From NCBI RefSeq assembly GCF_002261425.1, contig NZ_NEVJ01000002.1, positions 1,054,001 to 1,118,000 of the forward strand: a DNA stretch of 64,000 nucleotides. Direction: 5' to 3'. This document shows positions 31,301-51,500 of the stretch, piece after piece. Position 1 is the first letter of the stretch; each line of letters begins with the position of its first letter. The position numbers and the translations under genes are program-made. The notes beneath the pieces are model-generated. The model saw only the letters and a list, made by a program, of their open reading frames with translations, did not search any database and was not told where the DNA came from. Source of the stretch: Bordetella genomosp. 9. Its GTDB lineage: Bacteria > Pseudomonadota > Gammaproteobacteria > Burkholderiales > Burkholderiaceae_B.

Positions 31301-31824
31301 ATGCCGCACGCTTCGCCGCGTGGCGCCGCGCCCTGGCCGATGCATTGCCGGAGCCCATGATCCCCTCGCACTTCGTGCGGCTTGCCGCCTTCCCGCGCCT
31401 GGCCAACGGCAAAGTGGATCGCCAGGCCCTGGCGCCCTTGGCGCCCTTGGCGCGCGATGCGGCCGGGCAGGGCGGTGGCCTTGCCGCCACGCCGCGCGAC
31501 GCGCTGGAAACCGTGGTGGCGCGCCGCATGGCCGAGCTGCTGGACCGCCCGGCCCTGGGCGTCGACGACGACTTTTTCTCGATGGGCGGGCATTCGCTGC
31601 TCGTCATCAAGCTGGTGACCCGCCTGCGCAAGGCGCTGAAAGTGGAGTTGCCGCCCGGCGCGGTATTCGACCATCCCACCGCCGCCGCGCTGGCCGAGGA
31701 GCTGCGGCGGCGCGCGGCCGACGCGGCTGCGCTGGACCGCATCGCCGAAGCCCGCGTCGCCCTGGACGACATGAGCCCGCAGGAACGCGCGGCCCTGGCG
31801 AACCGTATCGAGGAGCAAGCATGA
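28309..31824 (+). CDS. NRPS module: interface (non-catalytic C) - A(Asp) - PCP
   Basis: A 1171-residue single module. Residues about 1-450 look like a condensation domain, but the catalytic HHxxxDG site is replaced: the two His align with Pro144-Ala145 in '[13 protein letters not shown]'. This matches the 'interface' domains described in siderophore synthetases, which recruit a beta-hydroxylase to the module. The A domain ('[17 protein letters not shown]', '[13 protein letters not shown]', '[12 protein letters not shown]') reads DLTKVGHVGK at the ten GrsA specificity positions, an L-Asp code. The carrier domain has Ser1096 in 'FFSMGGHSL'. With the preceding protein (C and hydroxylase) it would load acyl-beta-hydroxy-Asp. 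The ATG at 28309 lies 5 bases after the previous stop. A Gly-Gln-Pro-rich repeat interrupts the A domain before its A3 motif. Confidence 0.92.
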   Translation: MDMHMPEAGPQGLAAGAATGLAMVVDHLPPSPEQRAIVAAGEARRARVALVELTGRLDTARLRKALDDVAARHDSLRHGYGRVPGYRGPRVLPEAGQGWRWEVRDQADAASASPIATWAADASQPRAALWHMAPDRALLAIAVPALAADDASMRILLRDLARCYAASGADAGDELPFAYAEYIEWRRELDEDADAPAARAYWTRYLAPHADTPGPALPTRLGAGRAGVAPASDGDDKAVLSPADGEGESLSVPAHADDEAARPPADGLRVAMDLGADVVSALRAAADRMNVALPVVMQAAWWSALGRLVGGWRFLGGWQHDCRRDYEMLAGAVGAYEKILPIAIDWESDEPFGRCVERLAATLARHVEAQEYWAVDAPTTAAHLEAGFQYVDEPELGNAALAWSPRNMPGPASGFAMALQVGMRGADARLTLAHHATHYPSWAMRALLEQYAALLGHVAREPDTAIGRLRVLDDAARQALLARRGEALDAGAETLPRQIAGWALRSPDAVAVRDADQALTYADLERRVATAARGLHRLGARRGGTVALRLPRDAVLVVAMLAAWRCGAAYLPMEPDWPDARCAAIVRAAAPDCVLVAGDDVMAGAAAWASGLPVASRAALGFGSDAVGHADVEPGNPRAGQRIGQPDRQLDGQPLGQPDGQPDDPSALDDVAYVLFTSGSTGEPKGVPIAHGQLLNYVAAATRAMDLGQSRRWALTGTVAADLGNTALFGALYNGGTLVIAGPDDMRDGAAFRRFLATQRVDGIKIVPSHLEALLDHEDAIVPARVVLGGEAASAALVRRIAGIAPDCRVYNHYGPTESTVGVMVHAVTLPAQEPSGSGAANASAADAGDTVGAAMLPLTRVLANCVVDVLDTGMEPTPVGGIGEVYLGGAQLCAGYIGPRGADAFLEDPHRPGQRLYRSGDLACVLRDGAIRLAGRADHQVKIRGHRIEPAEIEARLLALPDVRQAVVIATPSAAGAVLTACVVATVEAPVARASDDAARFAAWRRALADALPEPMIPSHFVRLAAFPRLANGKVDRQALAPLAPLARDAAGQGGGLAATPRDALETVVARRMAELLDRPALGVDDDFFSMGGHSLLVIKLVTRLRKALKVELPPGAVFDHPTAAALAEELRRRAADAAALDRIAEARVALDDMSPQERAALANRIEEQA
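30226..30300 (+). repeat. Degenerate GQPDGQPL repeat inside the Asp A domain
   Basis: Imperfect repeats of GGTCAGCCGGAT-like units encode a low-complexity insert rich in Gly-Gln-Pro-Asp immediately before the A3 (P-loop-like) core of the Asp adenylation domain. It lies in a loop normally variable in length, so activity need not be affected. Confidence 0.65.
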
Positions 31825-34800
31825 CCGATAGCCGCCTGGATCTCCTGCGCGCCTTGCTGGCCGACGACGAGGACGATGCCGGCGACCTTGCCGGCCCGTC
31901 CTCCGCCGGCATCGATGCCTGGGATGACACGGCGGTCAGCGCGGACGGCTGGAACCCGCAGTCGCTGGCGCAGCGGCAGCTATGGTTCCTGCATCGCTAC
32001 GCGCCGTCGTCGACGGCCTACAGCCTGCCGCGCGCCTTCGTGCTGCACGGGCCGCTGGACGCCGACGCCCTGCAACGCGCGTTCGACGCCGTGGTCGGGC
32101 GGCACGCCGTCCTGCGCACCCGCTTCGGCGAAATCGATGGCGTGCCGATGCAGCGCGTCGATCCGGCCGGCCGCTGCGAACTGGCATGGCATGACCTGTC
32201 CGGCCTCCCCGCCGACGATGCCTGGGAAGCGAGCGACGCGCTGCTGGCGTCGCTCGCCGGCCACGTGTTCGACCTGGAAGCCGGCCTGCCCATTGTCGCC
32301 CGCCTGATCCGCATGGATGCGCGGACGCACGTGCTGGCGTGGTGCCTGCACCACATCGCTTCCGATGCCTGGTCCAATCCGGTGTTCTCGCGCGATCTGG
32401 CGCGCGCGTATGCCCAGGCCCTGACGCATCCGGGCGAGATCGTCCTGCCCGCGCTGACGCGCCAGTACGCCGATTTTGCGGCGTGGCAGGCGCGTCAGGC
32501 CGCGCGCGGCGCCTGGGCGGCGAGCGTCGATTACTGGGACATGCACCTGGGCGAAGACGCGCCGCCGCTGGCCCTGCCAGCTGATCACGCGCGGCCGGCG
32601 GACCCGGGCTTCGACGGTGCGTCGCATTATTTCGATGTGCCGCCGGACCTGGCGCGGGCCCTGCGCGCCCATTGCGCGTCGACGCGCTGCACGCCGTTCG
32701 TCGTATTGTTCGCCGCATGGCAGGTGTTGCTGGCCCGCTATGCGGGGCAGGGGCGCTATGCCGTCGGCGTGCCGTCGGCCGCCCGCACGCTGCCGATGTC
32801 GCACGACATGGTGGGCTTCTTCGTGCAGACGCAGGTGTTCAAGGCCGATATCGACCCGTGCCACACGCTGGAGCAGGTCTGCCGCCGTGTGCGCGACGAT
32901 GCGCGCGCGGCCATGGACCATGCCGACCTTCCGCTCGACCTGCTGCTGGAGCGGCGCCACGCCGTGCGCGAGGCTGGCCGCCAACCCTTGTTCCAGGTCA
33001 TGTTCGGGCTGCAGGCCACGGACGGCGCGCCGGAACTGGCGTTGAAGGATCTTTCCGCCGCGCGCATCCCGCTGCCGGAACGCGCCGCCAAATTCGAGCT
33101 GTCGCTGGATTTCCTGCTGAACGAAGCGGGCTGGGCCGGCGCGGACGAAGGGGAGCAGGCCCTGCGGGGCCGCCTGGAGTACAACACCGCGCTGTTTACC
33201 CGCGCCACCGGTCAGCGGCTGGCCGCGCGCTTCCTGGCGGTGTTGGGCGACATGGTCAATCATCCAACCCTGCGCGTGGCGGACGTCGACATCGTTCTGG
33301 CCGAGGAAAAAGGCCTGCTGGACCGTTGGAGCGACGGCGGAACCGCGCTGCCGTCCCTGCGGCCCGTCCATGAGACGTTCGCCGTACAGGCCAGGCGCAC
33401 GCCCGACGCCATCGCGCTGGAGATGGGCAAGGTGGCCCTGACCTACGCCGAACTGGACGGCCGCGCCAATGCCTGGGCGCACCGCTTGGCCGGGCTGGGC
33501 GCCGGTCCGGACGTGCCGGTGGCCATCATGCTGGAGCGCTCCGTCGAGATGGTGGTTGGCCTGCTCGCCATCCTGAAGGCCGGCGCCGCCTATGTGCCCG
33601 TGGATCCGGACTATCCGCCGGAACGCCTGGCCTACATGCTGGAAGACTGCGGCAGCCGCCTGCTGCTGCTGCTGCGCGGCGCGGCGCCGAGCGCGCTGTC
33701 CATGCCGGATGGCATGACGCAACTCGACCTGGCGGGCGATGCGGGGCCGCCGCGTGCGGACGCGCCCGCCGTGGGCCTGCATGCCGATAACCTGGCCTAT
33801 GTGATCTATACGTCGGGTTCGACCGGACGGCCCAAGGGCGCCGCCAACCGGCATGGCGCGCTGGCCAACCGCATCGCCTGGATGCAGCGGCAATACGGCC
33901 TGGCGCCGGACGACGCGGTGCTGCAGAAAACCCCCTTCGGCTTCGACGTCTCGGTGTGGGAATTCTTCTGGCCGCTGATGACCGGCGCGCGTCTGGTCAT
34001 GGCCCAGCCTGGCGACCATCGCGATCCCGCCCGGCTGGCCGCATGCATCGCCGGCCATGGCGTGACGACGCTGCACTTCGTGCCGACCATGCTGCAGGCT
34101 TTCCTGGCCGACGGACAGGGCGGCGCCTGCCGCGGCGTGCGGCGCATCCTGTGCAGCGGCGAGGCGCTGCCGGGCGAGGCGCGCGATGCCGTGGCGCGCG
34201 ACATGCCATGGGCGTCGCTGCACAATCTGTACGGACCCACCGAGGCCGCCATCGACGTCACGCATTGGACATGCGGCGCGGGCGATAGCGGCGCGGTCCC
34301 GATCGGCCGGCCCATCGCCGGCCTGCGGACGCGGATACTGGACGGCGACCTGAATCCCGTGCCGCCCGGGGCGCTGGGCGAACTCTATCTGGGCGGCGCC
34401 GGGCTGGCGCGCGGCTATGCCGGACGGCCCGGCCTGACGGCGGACCGTTTCGTCGCCGATCCCCACGGGCCGCCGGGGGCGCGCCTGTACCGGACGGGCG
34501 ACCTGGCGAGCTGGCGCGCCGACGGCCAGATCATGTACCAGGGCCGCACGGACCACCAGGTCAAGATACGCGGCCTGCGCGTGGAGCTGGGCGAGGTGGA
34601 AGCCTGCCTGCTGGCGCAGCCCGGCGTATCCGCGGCCGTCGTGGTGGCGCACGCGGGACAAAGCGCGACGCAGCTGGTCGGCTACGTGGCCGTTGCCCCG
34701 CGCACGGCCGCGTCCGTCACGCGTTCGACGGAACGCCGCGATGGATCGCGCGAGGTCGCCACGGGACGCCACGGCGCCCCGGATGCCGCCTCGCTGAGGC

Positions 34801-37800
34801 AAGCGCTTGCCGCGCGCCTGCCGGACTATATGGTGCCGGCGGCCATCATGGTCCTGCCGGACTTGCCGCTGAACGCCAATGGCAAGATCGATCGCAAGGC
34901 GCTGCCGCGTCCCGAGTTCGCGGCGGATGCCGCGTATGAAGCGCCACAGGGGCAGGTGGAGACACTGCTGGCCGCCGTGTGGTCCGCCGTGCTGGGCGCG
35001 CCGCGCGTCGGGCGGCAGGACAACTTCTTCGAGCTGGGCGGCGATTCCATCCTGGGCCTGAAGGTGGTCGCCGGCGCGCGCAAGCGCGGTTGGCTGATCA
35101 GCCCGCGCGACGTCATGGAGCGCCAGACCGTCGCCGAACTCGCTGCGGCGGCGCGGCCGCTGCATGCCGCTGTCATCGGCTCGATGGACGGCGGCGCGCC
35201 ATCCGGTGCGTTCCAGGACAACACGGCGCCCGTCAGCGTCGCGCTGTCGCCCATCCAGCGCTGGTTCTTCGATACGCCCATGCCGGCGCGTGCCCACTGG
35301 AACCAGAGCGTGCTGCTGCGGCCCGCCGGGCCCGTGGACACCGCCGCCTTGCGGACAGCCGTGCGGGCGGTCATGGCGCATCACGCCGCGTTCCGCCTGC
35401 GTTTCGAAGCCCGGGCGGACGGCAGCTGGGACCAGCGTTACGGCGCGTCCCCGGCGTCCGATACCGCGCACGAAGGCGATTTCGACATCGTCGACCTGTC
35501 GGCGGCCGAGTACCCCGACGCCGCGCTGGCGGAAGCCGCGAGCGCCGTGCAGCGTGGCCTGGACCTGGCGACAGGTCCGGTCGCGCGCGCGGCCTGGCTG
35601 GACCTGGGACCCCCCCAAGCTGGCCGGCTGCTTTGGGTGGCGCACCATCTGGTGGTCGATGCGGTGTCATGGCAGATCCTGCTGGATGACTTCGAGACGG
35701 CTTACGAACAGGCCTGCCGCGGCCAAATACCCGTCCTGGCGGCGCCTGGCGCCAGCTATGGCGCGTGGACGGCGGCGCTGCGCGACTATGGCGCCCGGCC
35801 GTCGACGCAGGCGCAGCGCGATTACTGGCGTGCCCTGTGCGGCACGGACGAACCCGTGCTGCCCGCGCGCGATCCCGCCGGCGCGAACACCGTGCGGGTG
35901 GCACGCACCATTCACACCGTGCTGGACGCGGCCACCACCGAAGCGCTGCTGTCGCGTGCCGCGCGCGGGCATCGCACGCACGCGCACGAGGTCCTGCTGG
36001 CCGGGCTGGCGCTGGCCTTGTGCGCATGGACCGGCCGCGACAGCGTCCTGGTCGAGCTGGAGGGCCACGGCCGCGAAGACCTGGTCGCGGATCTGGACGT
36101 GGCGCGCACGGTGGGTTGGTTCACGGCGTTGTATCCCGTGCGCCTGGCGCCGGGCGGCACCGATGCGCTCCGGGCGCTGGCTGCCGTCAAGTCGCAGGTG
36201 CGGGCCTTGCCCGACAAAGGGCTGGGCTACGGCGCGCTGCGCTACGGCGGCGACGGGCTGAATGGCCTGGCGCGGCCGCTAGTCACCTTCAACTACCTGG
36301 GTCGGCTGGATGGCACGCTGCGGGAATGGTCCTGGGCCGCGGAATCCGCGGGTCCGGAGCGCGATCCCGACAGTCCGCGGCGCACCTGGCTGGACGTGGG
36401 CGCATCGGTACGCGATGGCGCCCTGCACGTCGCATGGACCTACAGCGGCGCGATCTTCGACGACGACGCGATCGACGCGCTGGCGCAGCGCTATATGGCG
36501 CAGCTGCGCGAGCTGGCGGCGGCCTGCGCGGGATCGGCGGCGGCGCTGCGCGCGGGGGATTTTCCGCTGGCGGGCCTGGCGCAGGCGGAGTTGGACAGCC
36601 TGGCGCTGGACCCGGCGGTCGTCGCGGATATCTATCCGGCGACTCCACTGCAGCAAGGCCTGTTGCTGCACACGCTGATGACGCCCGGATCGGGGATATA
36701 CCTGATGCAGGATCGCTACCGCTTCGACCGCCGTATCGAGCCGGCGGCGATGGCGCGGGCCTGGCGCTGCGTGGGACAGCGCCATGAGGCGCTGCGCGCC
36801 GGTTTCGCGTGGCGCGGCGGCCAGGCGCCGATGCAGATCATCCACCACGACGCCGGTGCGCCGGTGGATGTGCATGACTGGCGCGGCCAGGATGCGGCCG
36901 ACGCGATGGCGCGCATGGAGGCCATGCTGCGCGATGAACTGGCGGCGGGCTACGACATGGGCAGGGCGCCGCTATGGCGGATCCGGCTGTTCCGCATGGC
37001 CGATGCGGATCGCATGGTGCTCAGCTATCACCATATCCTGATGGACGCGTGGTGCCGATCGCTGTTGCTGGCCGATTTCTTCCGGGCTTACAAGGCCTTC
37101 CGCGATGGCGGCGAACCGCGTTTGCCGCGGGTCCGGCCCTATCGGGATTTCATCGGCTGGCTGGGCCGCCAGGACATGCAGGCCGCGCGCGACTATTGGC
37201 GCGGGGTCCTGGCGGGATACGCAACGGTGACGCCGCTGCCGCTGGCCCCCGTAAGCGCGGCGGGTTCGGTGGAGGCTGCCGAGGCCGCGGACGCGCTGGT
37301 GTGCCTGTCCGCCGCCGACACCGCCACCCTGCAGAAGGCCGCGCAGTCCGCGCAACTGACCGTCAATACCTATGTGCAAGGCGCGTGGGCCTTGCTGCTG
37401 GCGCGCTGCGCCAACGTCGACGACGTCCTGTACGGCGTCACTGTCGCGGGGCGTCCCGCCGATCTGGACGGCGTGCACGACACCGTGGGCCTGTTCATCA
37501 ACACGCTGCCGCTGCGCCTGGCCGTCCCCGCTTCGGCCCGCGTCCGGCCCTGGCTGCGCGATATCCAGGCCGCCAACGCCGCCATGCGCGAGCACGAACA
37601 TCTGTCGCTGGCGGAAATCCAGGCGCTGGCCGGCGACCTGCCGCGCGGCATGAATCTGTTCGACACGTTGTTCGTCTTCGAGAACGCGCCGCTGGACGAC
37701 GCCATGCTGGCCGAAGCGGCGGAGCTGGGCCTGTCGGCCGATGGCGCCCGCACGCACACCAACTACGCGCTGACCGTGGTGGCGAAGCCGGGCGTGGAGC

Positions 37801-39868
37801 TGGGACTGCAGGTCACCTACGACACCACGCGCTTCAGCGCGCCCGCGATGGACCGCCTGCTGCGAACGCTGCGGCACATCCTGGTGGAACTCGCCGGCCG
37901 CCCCGATGCGGTGCTGGCCGATATCGGCCTGCTGCCCGATGCCGAACAGGCGCGCCTGCTGGCGCTAGGGCGGGGCGCGGCGCCCGCGTATCCGCTGGAC
38001 GTGGGCTACGCCAGACTGTTCGAGGACGCGGTCCTGCGCCACGCCGACCGGACCGCCGTCCGTTCGCGGGATGGCGCGTTGAGCTACGCGGCGCTGAACC
38101 GCAGGGCGGAGCGCCACGCGCACGTGCTGGCCGCGCATGGCGTGCGGCGCGACGACGTCGTCGCGATCCTGGCCGAGCGCGGCCTGGACATGCTGGCCAG
38201 CGTACTGGGGGCTTTCAAGCTGAACGCGGCCTATCTGGCGCTGGACCCCGCGCTGCCGCCGCAACGCCTGGCGCAGGTGCTGGCGCTGGCCGCTGTGCGC
38301 ACCCTGGTGGTATCGGACCAGGCCGCCGCGGCATTGGGAGAGGGGCTGGCGATGCTGCCGCCGTCCATACGGGTCGTACCGGGCGCGGCTTTCGCCGGCG
38401 ACGCGCCGCGCGACTATCCGCGCGCGGCCGCGCATCCCGACCAGGCGGCCTACGTCATCTTCACCTCGGGCTCGACTGGCGAGCCCAAGGGGGTGATGGT
38501 CACCATGCGCGGCATGCTCAACAACCAGCTGAGCAAGCTTCCCTATCTGGCGCTGGGACCGGACGACGTCATCGCGCAGACGGCGTCGCAGAGCTTCGAC
38601 ATCTCCGTATGGCAGTTGCTGGCCGGATTGCTGGGCGGCGCCTGCGTGCATATCGTGGCGGACGAGGTCGCGCGCGATCCGGCCGCGCTGCTGCGGCAGG
38701 TGGACGAAGCCGGCATCACCGTGCTGGAGTGCGTGCCGACGCTGATACAGGGCATGTTGATGCGCGATCCGGTGGCGCTGCCGCGCCTGCGTTGGCTGCT
38801 GCCCACCGGCGAAGCCACGCCCATGTCGCTGGCGCGCGCGTGGCAGCAGCGCTATCCCGACATTCCGCTGGTGAACGCCTATGGCCCGGCCGAGTGCGCG
38901 GACGACGTCGCACTGTACCGCATGCCGGCCATCGGCGACGACCGGTCGACGGGCGAGGTACTGGCCATCGGCCATGCCGCCGACCATACGCGCCTGTACG
39001 TGCTCGATGCGCAGCTGGCGCCGCTGCCCGCGGGTGTGGTGGGCGAACTGTGCGTCGCCGGCGTCGGCGTGGGGCGCGGCTATCTGCATCGTCCCGCCAT
39101 CAGCGCGGAGCGCTTCGTGGCCGATCCGCTGGCCGAGGTGCCCGGCTCGCGCATGTACCGCACGGGCGACCTGGCGCGCTTCCGCGAAGACGGTGTGCTG
39201 GAGTACGTCGGGCGCGTGGATCATCAGGTCAAGGTGCACGGCTTCCGTATCGAGCTCGGCGAAATCGACGCCCAGCTGGCGCGCATCCCTTCCGTGCGGC
39301 AGGCGGTGGCCGTGGCGCGCGGCGACGTCCAGGGCGGTCGCCGCCTGGTCGCCTACGTCGTCCCGCGCGACGCCGCGTGCCTGGCCACCGAAGAGGCCCG
39401 CGACGGCTGGCTGGCGCAGGCAAGGACTGCCCTGGCACAGGCACTGCCAACCTATATGGTGCCTGCCCTGTGGGTGGCGCTGGAGCGCCTGCCGCTGAGC
39501 CCCAACGGAAAAATCGATCGCAAGGCGCTGCCGGCGCCGGAGCTCGGCGATGCGCGCCGGTCGTATGCGGCGCCAACCGACGACGGCGAACGGCGTCTGG
39601 CGGAAATCTGGTCGCAGGTGCTGGGCGTCGATCGGATAGGACGGGATGACAGCTTCTTCGAGCTGGGCGGCCATTCCCTGATGGTCATGCAGGTGGTGGC
39701 GCGCATCCAGCGCGAACTGCGCGTGGACGTGCCGCTGACCGCGCTGTTCGAGGCCCAGACGCTGGCGGCGTTCGCCGAACGCGTCGCGCGCGCCGGCGCC
39801 GCGGCGGCCGGGCAGGACGAGGCGCTGCGGCGCATGGATGACTTCCTGGATACGCTGGAGGCGATGTA

Positions 39869-39869
<1 letters not shown>
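31821..39869 (+). CDS. NRPS: C - A(Ser) - PCP - E - C - A(X) - PCP
   Basis: A 2682-residue dimodular synthetase. Module 1: C domain with His177/178 ('[10 protein letters not shown]', Gly of HHxxxDG replaced by Ala), an A domain with code DVWHLSLIDK (a serine code), carrier Ser1076 in 'FFELGGDSI', and an epimerisation domain ('[10 protein letters not shown]', His1275/1276). Module 2: C domain of the D-to-L type following E (His1737/1738, 'YHHILMDAW'), an A domain with code DIWELTADDK that I cannot assign, and carrier Ser2619. Acidic code residues Glu278 and Asp330/331 make a cationic or hydroxy-ornithine-like residue possible but unproven. The start overlaps the previous stop (ATGA). It adds D-Ser and X to the chain. 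Confidence 0.93.
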
Positions 39870-48547
<8,678 letters not shown>

Positions 48548-48551
48548 ATAC

Positions 48552-51500
48552 ATGGCATACGATCCGCGCGAACTCGCCCAGCGCATCGCCAGGCTGGATG
48601 CCCAGCCGCGGGTGGAATTGCTGAGGCGCCTGGCGGAGCAGGGCGTCGACATCGCCACGTTGCCGATCGTGCCGTTTCCCTCGGTCGAACGCTATCCCCT
48701 GTCGTATGCCCAGCAGGGACTGTGGCTGACCTGGCGCCTGGACCCGCAATCGCCCGCCTACAACATGGCGGGCCTGCTGTCGCTGGAGGGACAACTGGAT
48801 CACGCCGCACTGATGCAGGCCCTGGCCGATCTGGCCGGCCGCCATGCGGTGCTGCGTACGATCTTCGTCGAACATCACGACCAGCTCGGCCAACAGGTGC
48901 TGGAGACGTTGCCGGATACCTTCCTGCCGGCGCCCGGCGCGGCATCGTTCGACGTGTCCGGCCTGCTCGCTGAAGCACGCGAGGCGCAGGCGCGGCGCAT
49001 TGCCGCCGAATTCGCCAACCAGCCCTTCGACCTGGCCGCCGCCCCGGCGTGGCGGATCGGGCTGATCCGCCTGGGTGCGCGCACGCATTGGCTGTCGATC
49101 GTGGTCCATCACATCCTGGCCGATGGCTGGTCGCAGGACGTCCTGCTGAAGGACCTGGCCAGTTGCTACGCCGCACGCGCGGCGGGTCAGGCGCCCGCGC
49201 TGGCGCCGCTGCCCATCCAGTTTGGCGACTATGCCCTGTGGCAACGCGAGTGGTATGCGGCCAGCCGCCTGCCGGCACAGCTGGAATACTGGAAGTCGGT
49301 GCTCGATCCGGCGCCCGAGACGCTGCGGCTGCCCTTGGACCGCCCGCGGCCGCGGCATCGCGATGGCGTGGCCGCGGCCTGCCGTTTCGCGCTGGCGCCC
49401 GAGACCGTCGCCGCGCTGCGCCGCCATGCGCGCGAGGCCGGTGCCTCGCTCTACATGTGCATGCTGGCCCTGCTGAAGCTGACGCTGTCGCGCTATTGCG
49501 GCCAGGACGATATCGCGGTCGGTTCGCCGGTTGCCGACCGCACGCGCGCGGAAACGCATGGGTTGATCGGGTACCTGACCAATATGACGGTCTTGCGCAC
49601 CCGCGTGGACACGCGGCGTGACTTCCGCGCCTTGCTGGCGGCGGTGCGGACCACGGTCCTGGATGCGCAGGCCAACCAGGATTGCCCGTACGACCTGCTG
49701 GTGTCGGAGCTGGGCGTGCCGCGCGGCGCGGGGATCAATCCCTTGTTCCAGGTCAAGTGCACCGAGCAGGCGTCGCTGAGCGCCATGGCGCACGGCCGCC
49801 TTGGCGATCTGGTGCTGCGCGGCGTGCCGGCCGCCACCGAGCATGCGCATTTCGATCTGAGCCTGGACTATACGGTGGACGGCGAGCGCGTCGAATGCGC
49901 GCTGATCCATGCCACCGATGTCTGGGATGCCGCCACCGTGGCGGCGTTCGCCGATACGCTGTCGGCCTGCGCCGACGCGGTGGCCGCCGATCCCGGCCAG
50001 CCGCTGTCCATGCTGGCGCGGACCGATGCCAGGCCGGGCATCGCCGGCGAGCAGGCAGTCCATGCCGACAGCGACGTGCTGGCGCTTTGGGATCGCCAGG
50101 TGGCATCGCATGGCGACCGCATCGCCGTGCGCGCGGAGGACCGGGCCATCAGCTATCGCGACCTGGACGTCGCGGCGGGGCGCTTGAGCGGCCTGCTGGC
50201 CGCCGCCGGGGCGGCGCGCGAATCGCGCGTGGGCCTGCACGCCGGGCGCGGCTGCGAATTCGTCATCGGCCTGCTGGCCATCCTGAAAGCCGGCGCGGCA
50301 TGCGTGCCGATGGATCCCGACCTGCCGGCGGAACGCCTGGCGCATCTCCTGCGCGATAGCGGCGCACAAGTCGTGTTGAGCGATGCGGACGGGGCGCGCG
50401 CGCCGGACTGGCTGGGCGACGTCCCACGCATCGGCCTGCGGGCGGATGCCCAGCCCGGCGCGCACCCGGGCATGGCCGCGCCGGTGCACCCGGCGCAGGC
50501 CGCCTATCTGATCTATACGTCCGGCTCCACGGGCACCCCCAAGGGCGTTGTCGTCAGCCGCGGCGCCCTCAACAACTACGTGCACGGCGTGCTCGCGCGG
50601 CTGGCCTTGCCGGACGACGCCGACAGCATGGCCATGGTGTCGACGGTCGCCGCCGACCTGGGCCACACGGTGCTGTTCGGCGCGCTCTGCGCCGGCCGCA
50701 CGCTGCACATGATTTCCGCCGCGCGGGCGTTCGATCCAGACGGCTTCGCCGCCTATATGGCGGAGCACCGCGTCGGTGTCCTGAAAATCGTTCCCGGCCA
50801 TCTGCAGGCCTTGCTGCAATCCGCGCGCGCCGCCGACGTCCTGCCGCGCCATGCGTTGGTGTTGGGTGGCGAGGCGACGAGCTGGCCGCTGTACGACCGC
50901 ATCGCCGGCCTGGCGCCGGATTGCCGGGTCTTCAATCACTATGGACCGACCGAGACCACGGTCGGCGTCCTGACGCTGGCCGTCGCGCCGGATGCGCCGC
51001 GGCAGGGGGACACCGTCCCCGTCGGCCGCCCCTTGCCGAACATGTCCGCATGGGTCCTGGACGGAAACCTGGATCCCGTGCCGCCCGGCGCGGAAGGGGA
51101 GTTGTACATCTCCGGCCCGGCCGTCGCGCGCGGCTACCAAGGGCGGCCGGGGCAGACGGCGGAGCGTTTCCTTGCTTGCCCGCATGACCCCGCGCAACGC
51201 ATGTACCGCACCGGCGATCGCGTCAGGGTCCTGCGGGATGGCAACCTGGCCTTCCTGGGCCGCGCCGACGATCAGGTGAAAGTGCGCGGCTATCGTGTCG
51301 AGCCCGCGGAAGTGGCGGCGGTGTTGCGCACCATCGAGTGCGTGGGCGACGCCGCGGTCGTCCCGCGCGCGGAAGCCGACGGACGCTTGCAGCTGCATGC
51401 CTATGTGACGCCGGCCGGACGCGCCGCCCCGGCAGCGAAAGACGGCCCGGATGGGGAAGGCAACCCGGATGCGGAAGCCGGCCCGGGTGCGGAAGCCCGC

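Noticed and set aside
30987..31820. N-terminal extension of the third NRPS gene
   Set aside because: This part of the frame overlaps the Asp module gene out of frame and reads as Arg/Pro-rich nonsense; the real start is the ATGA junction at 31821.
31980..35648. 1222-codon minus-strand frame
   Set aside because: Antisense shadow of the Ser module; composition typical of reversed GC-rich coding DNA.
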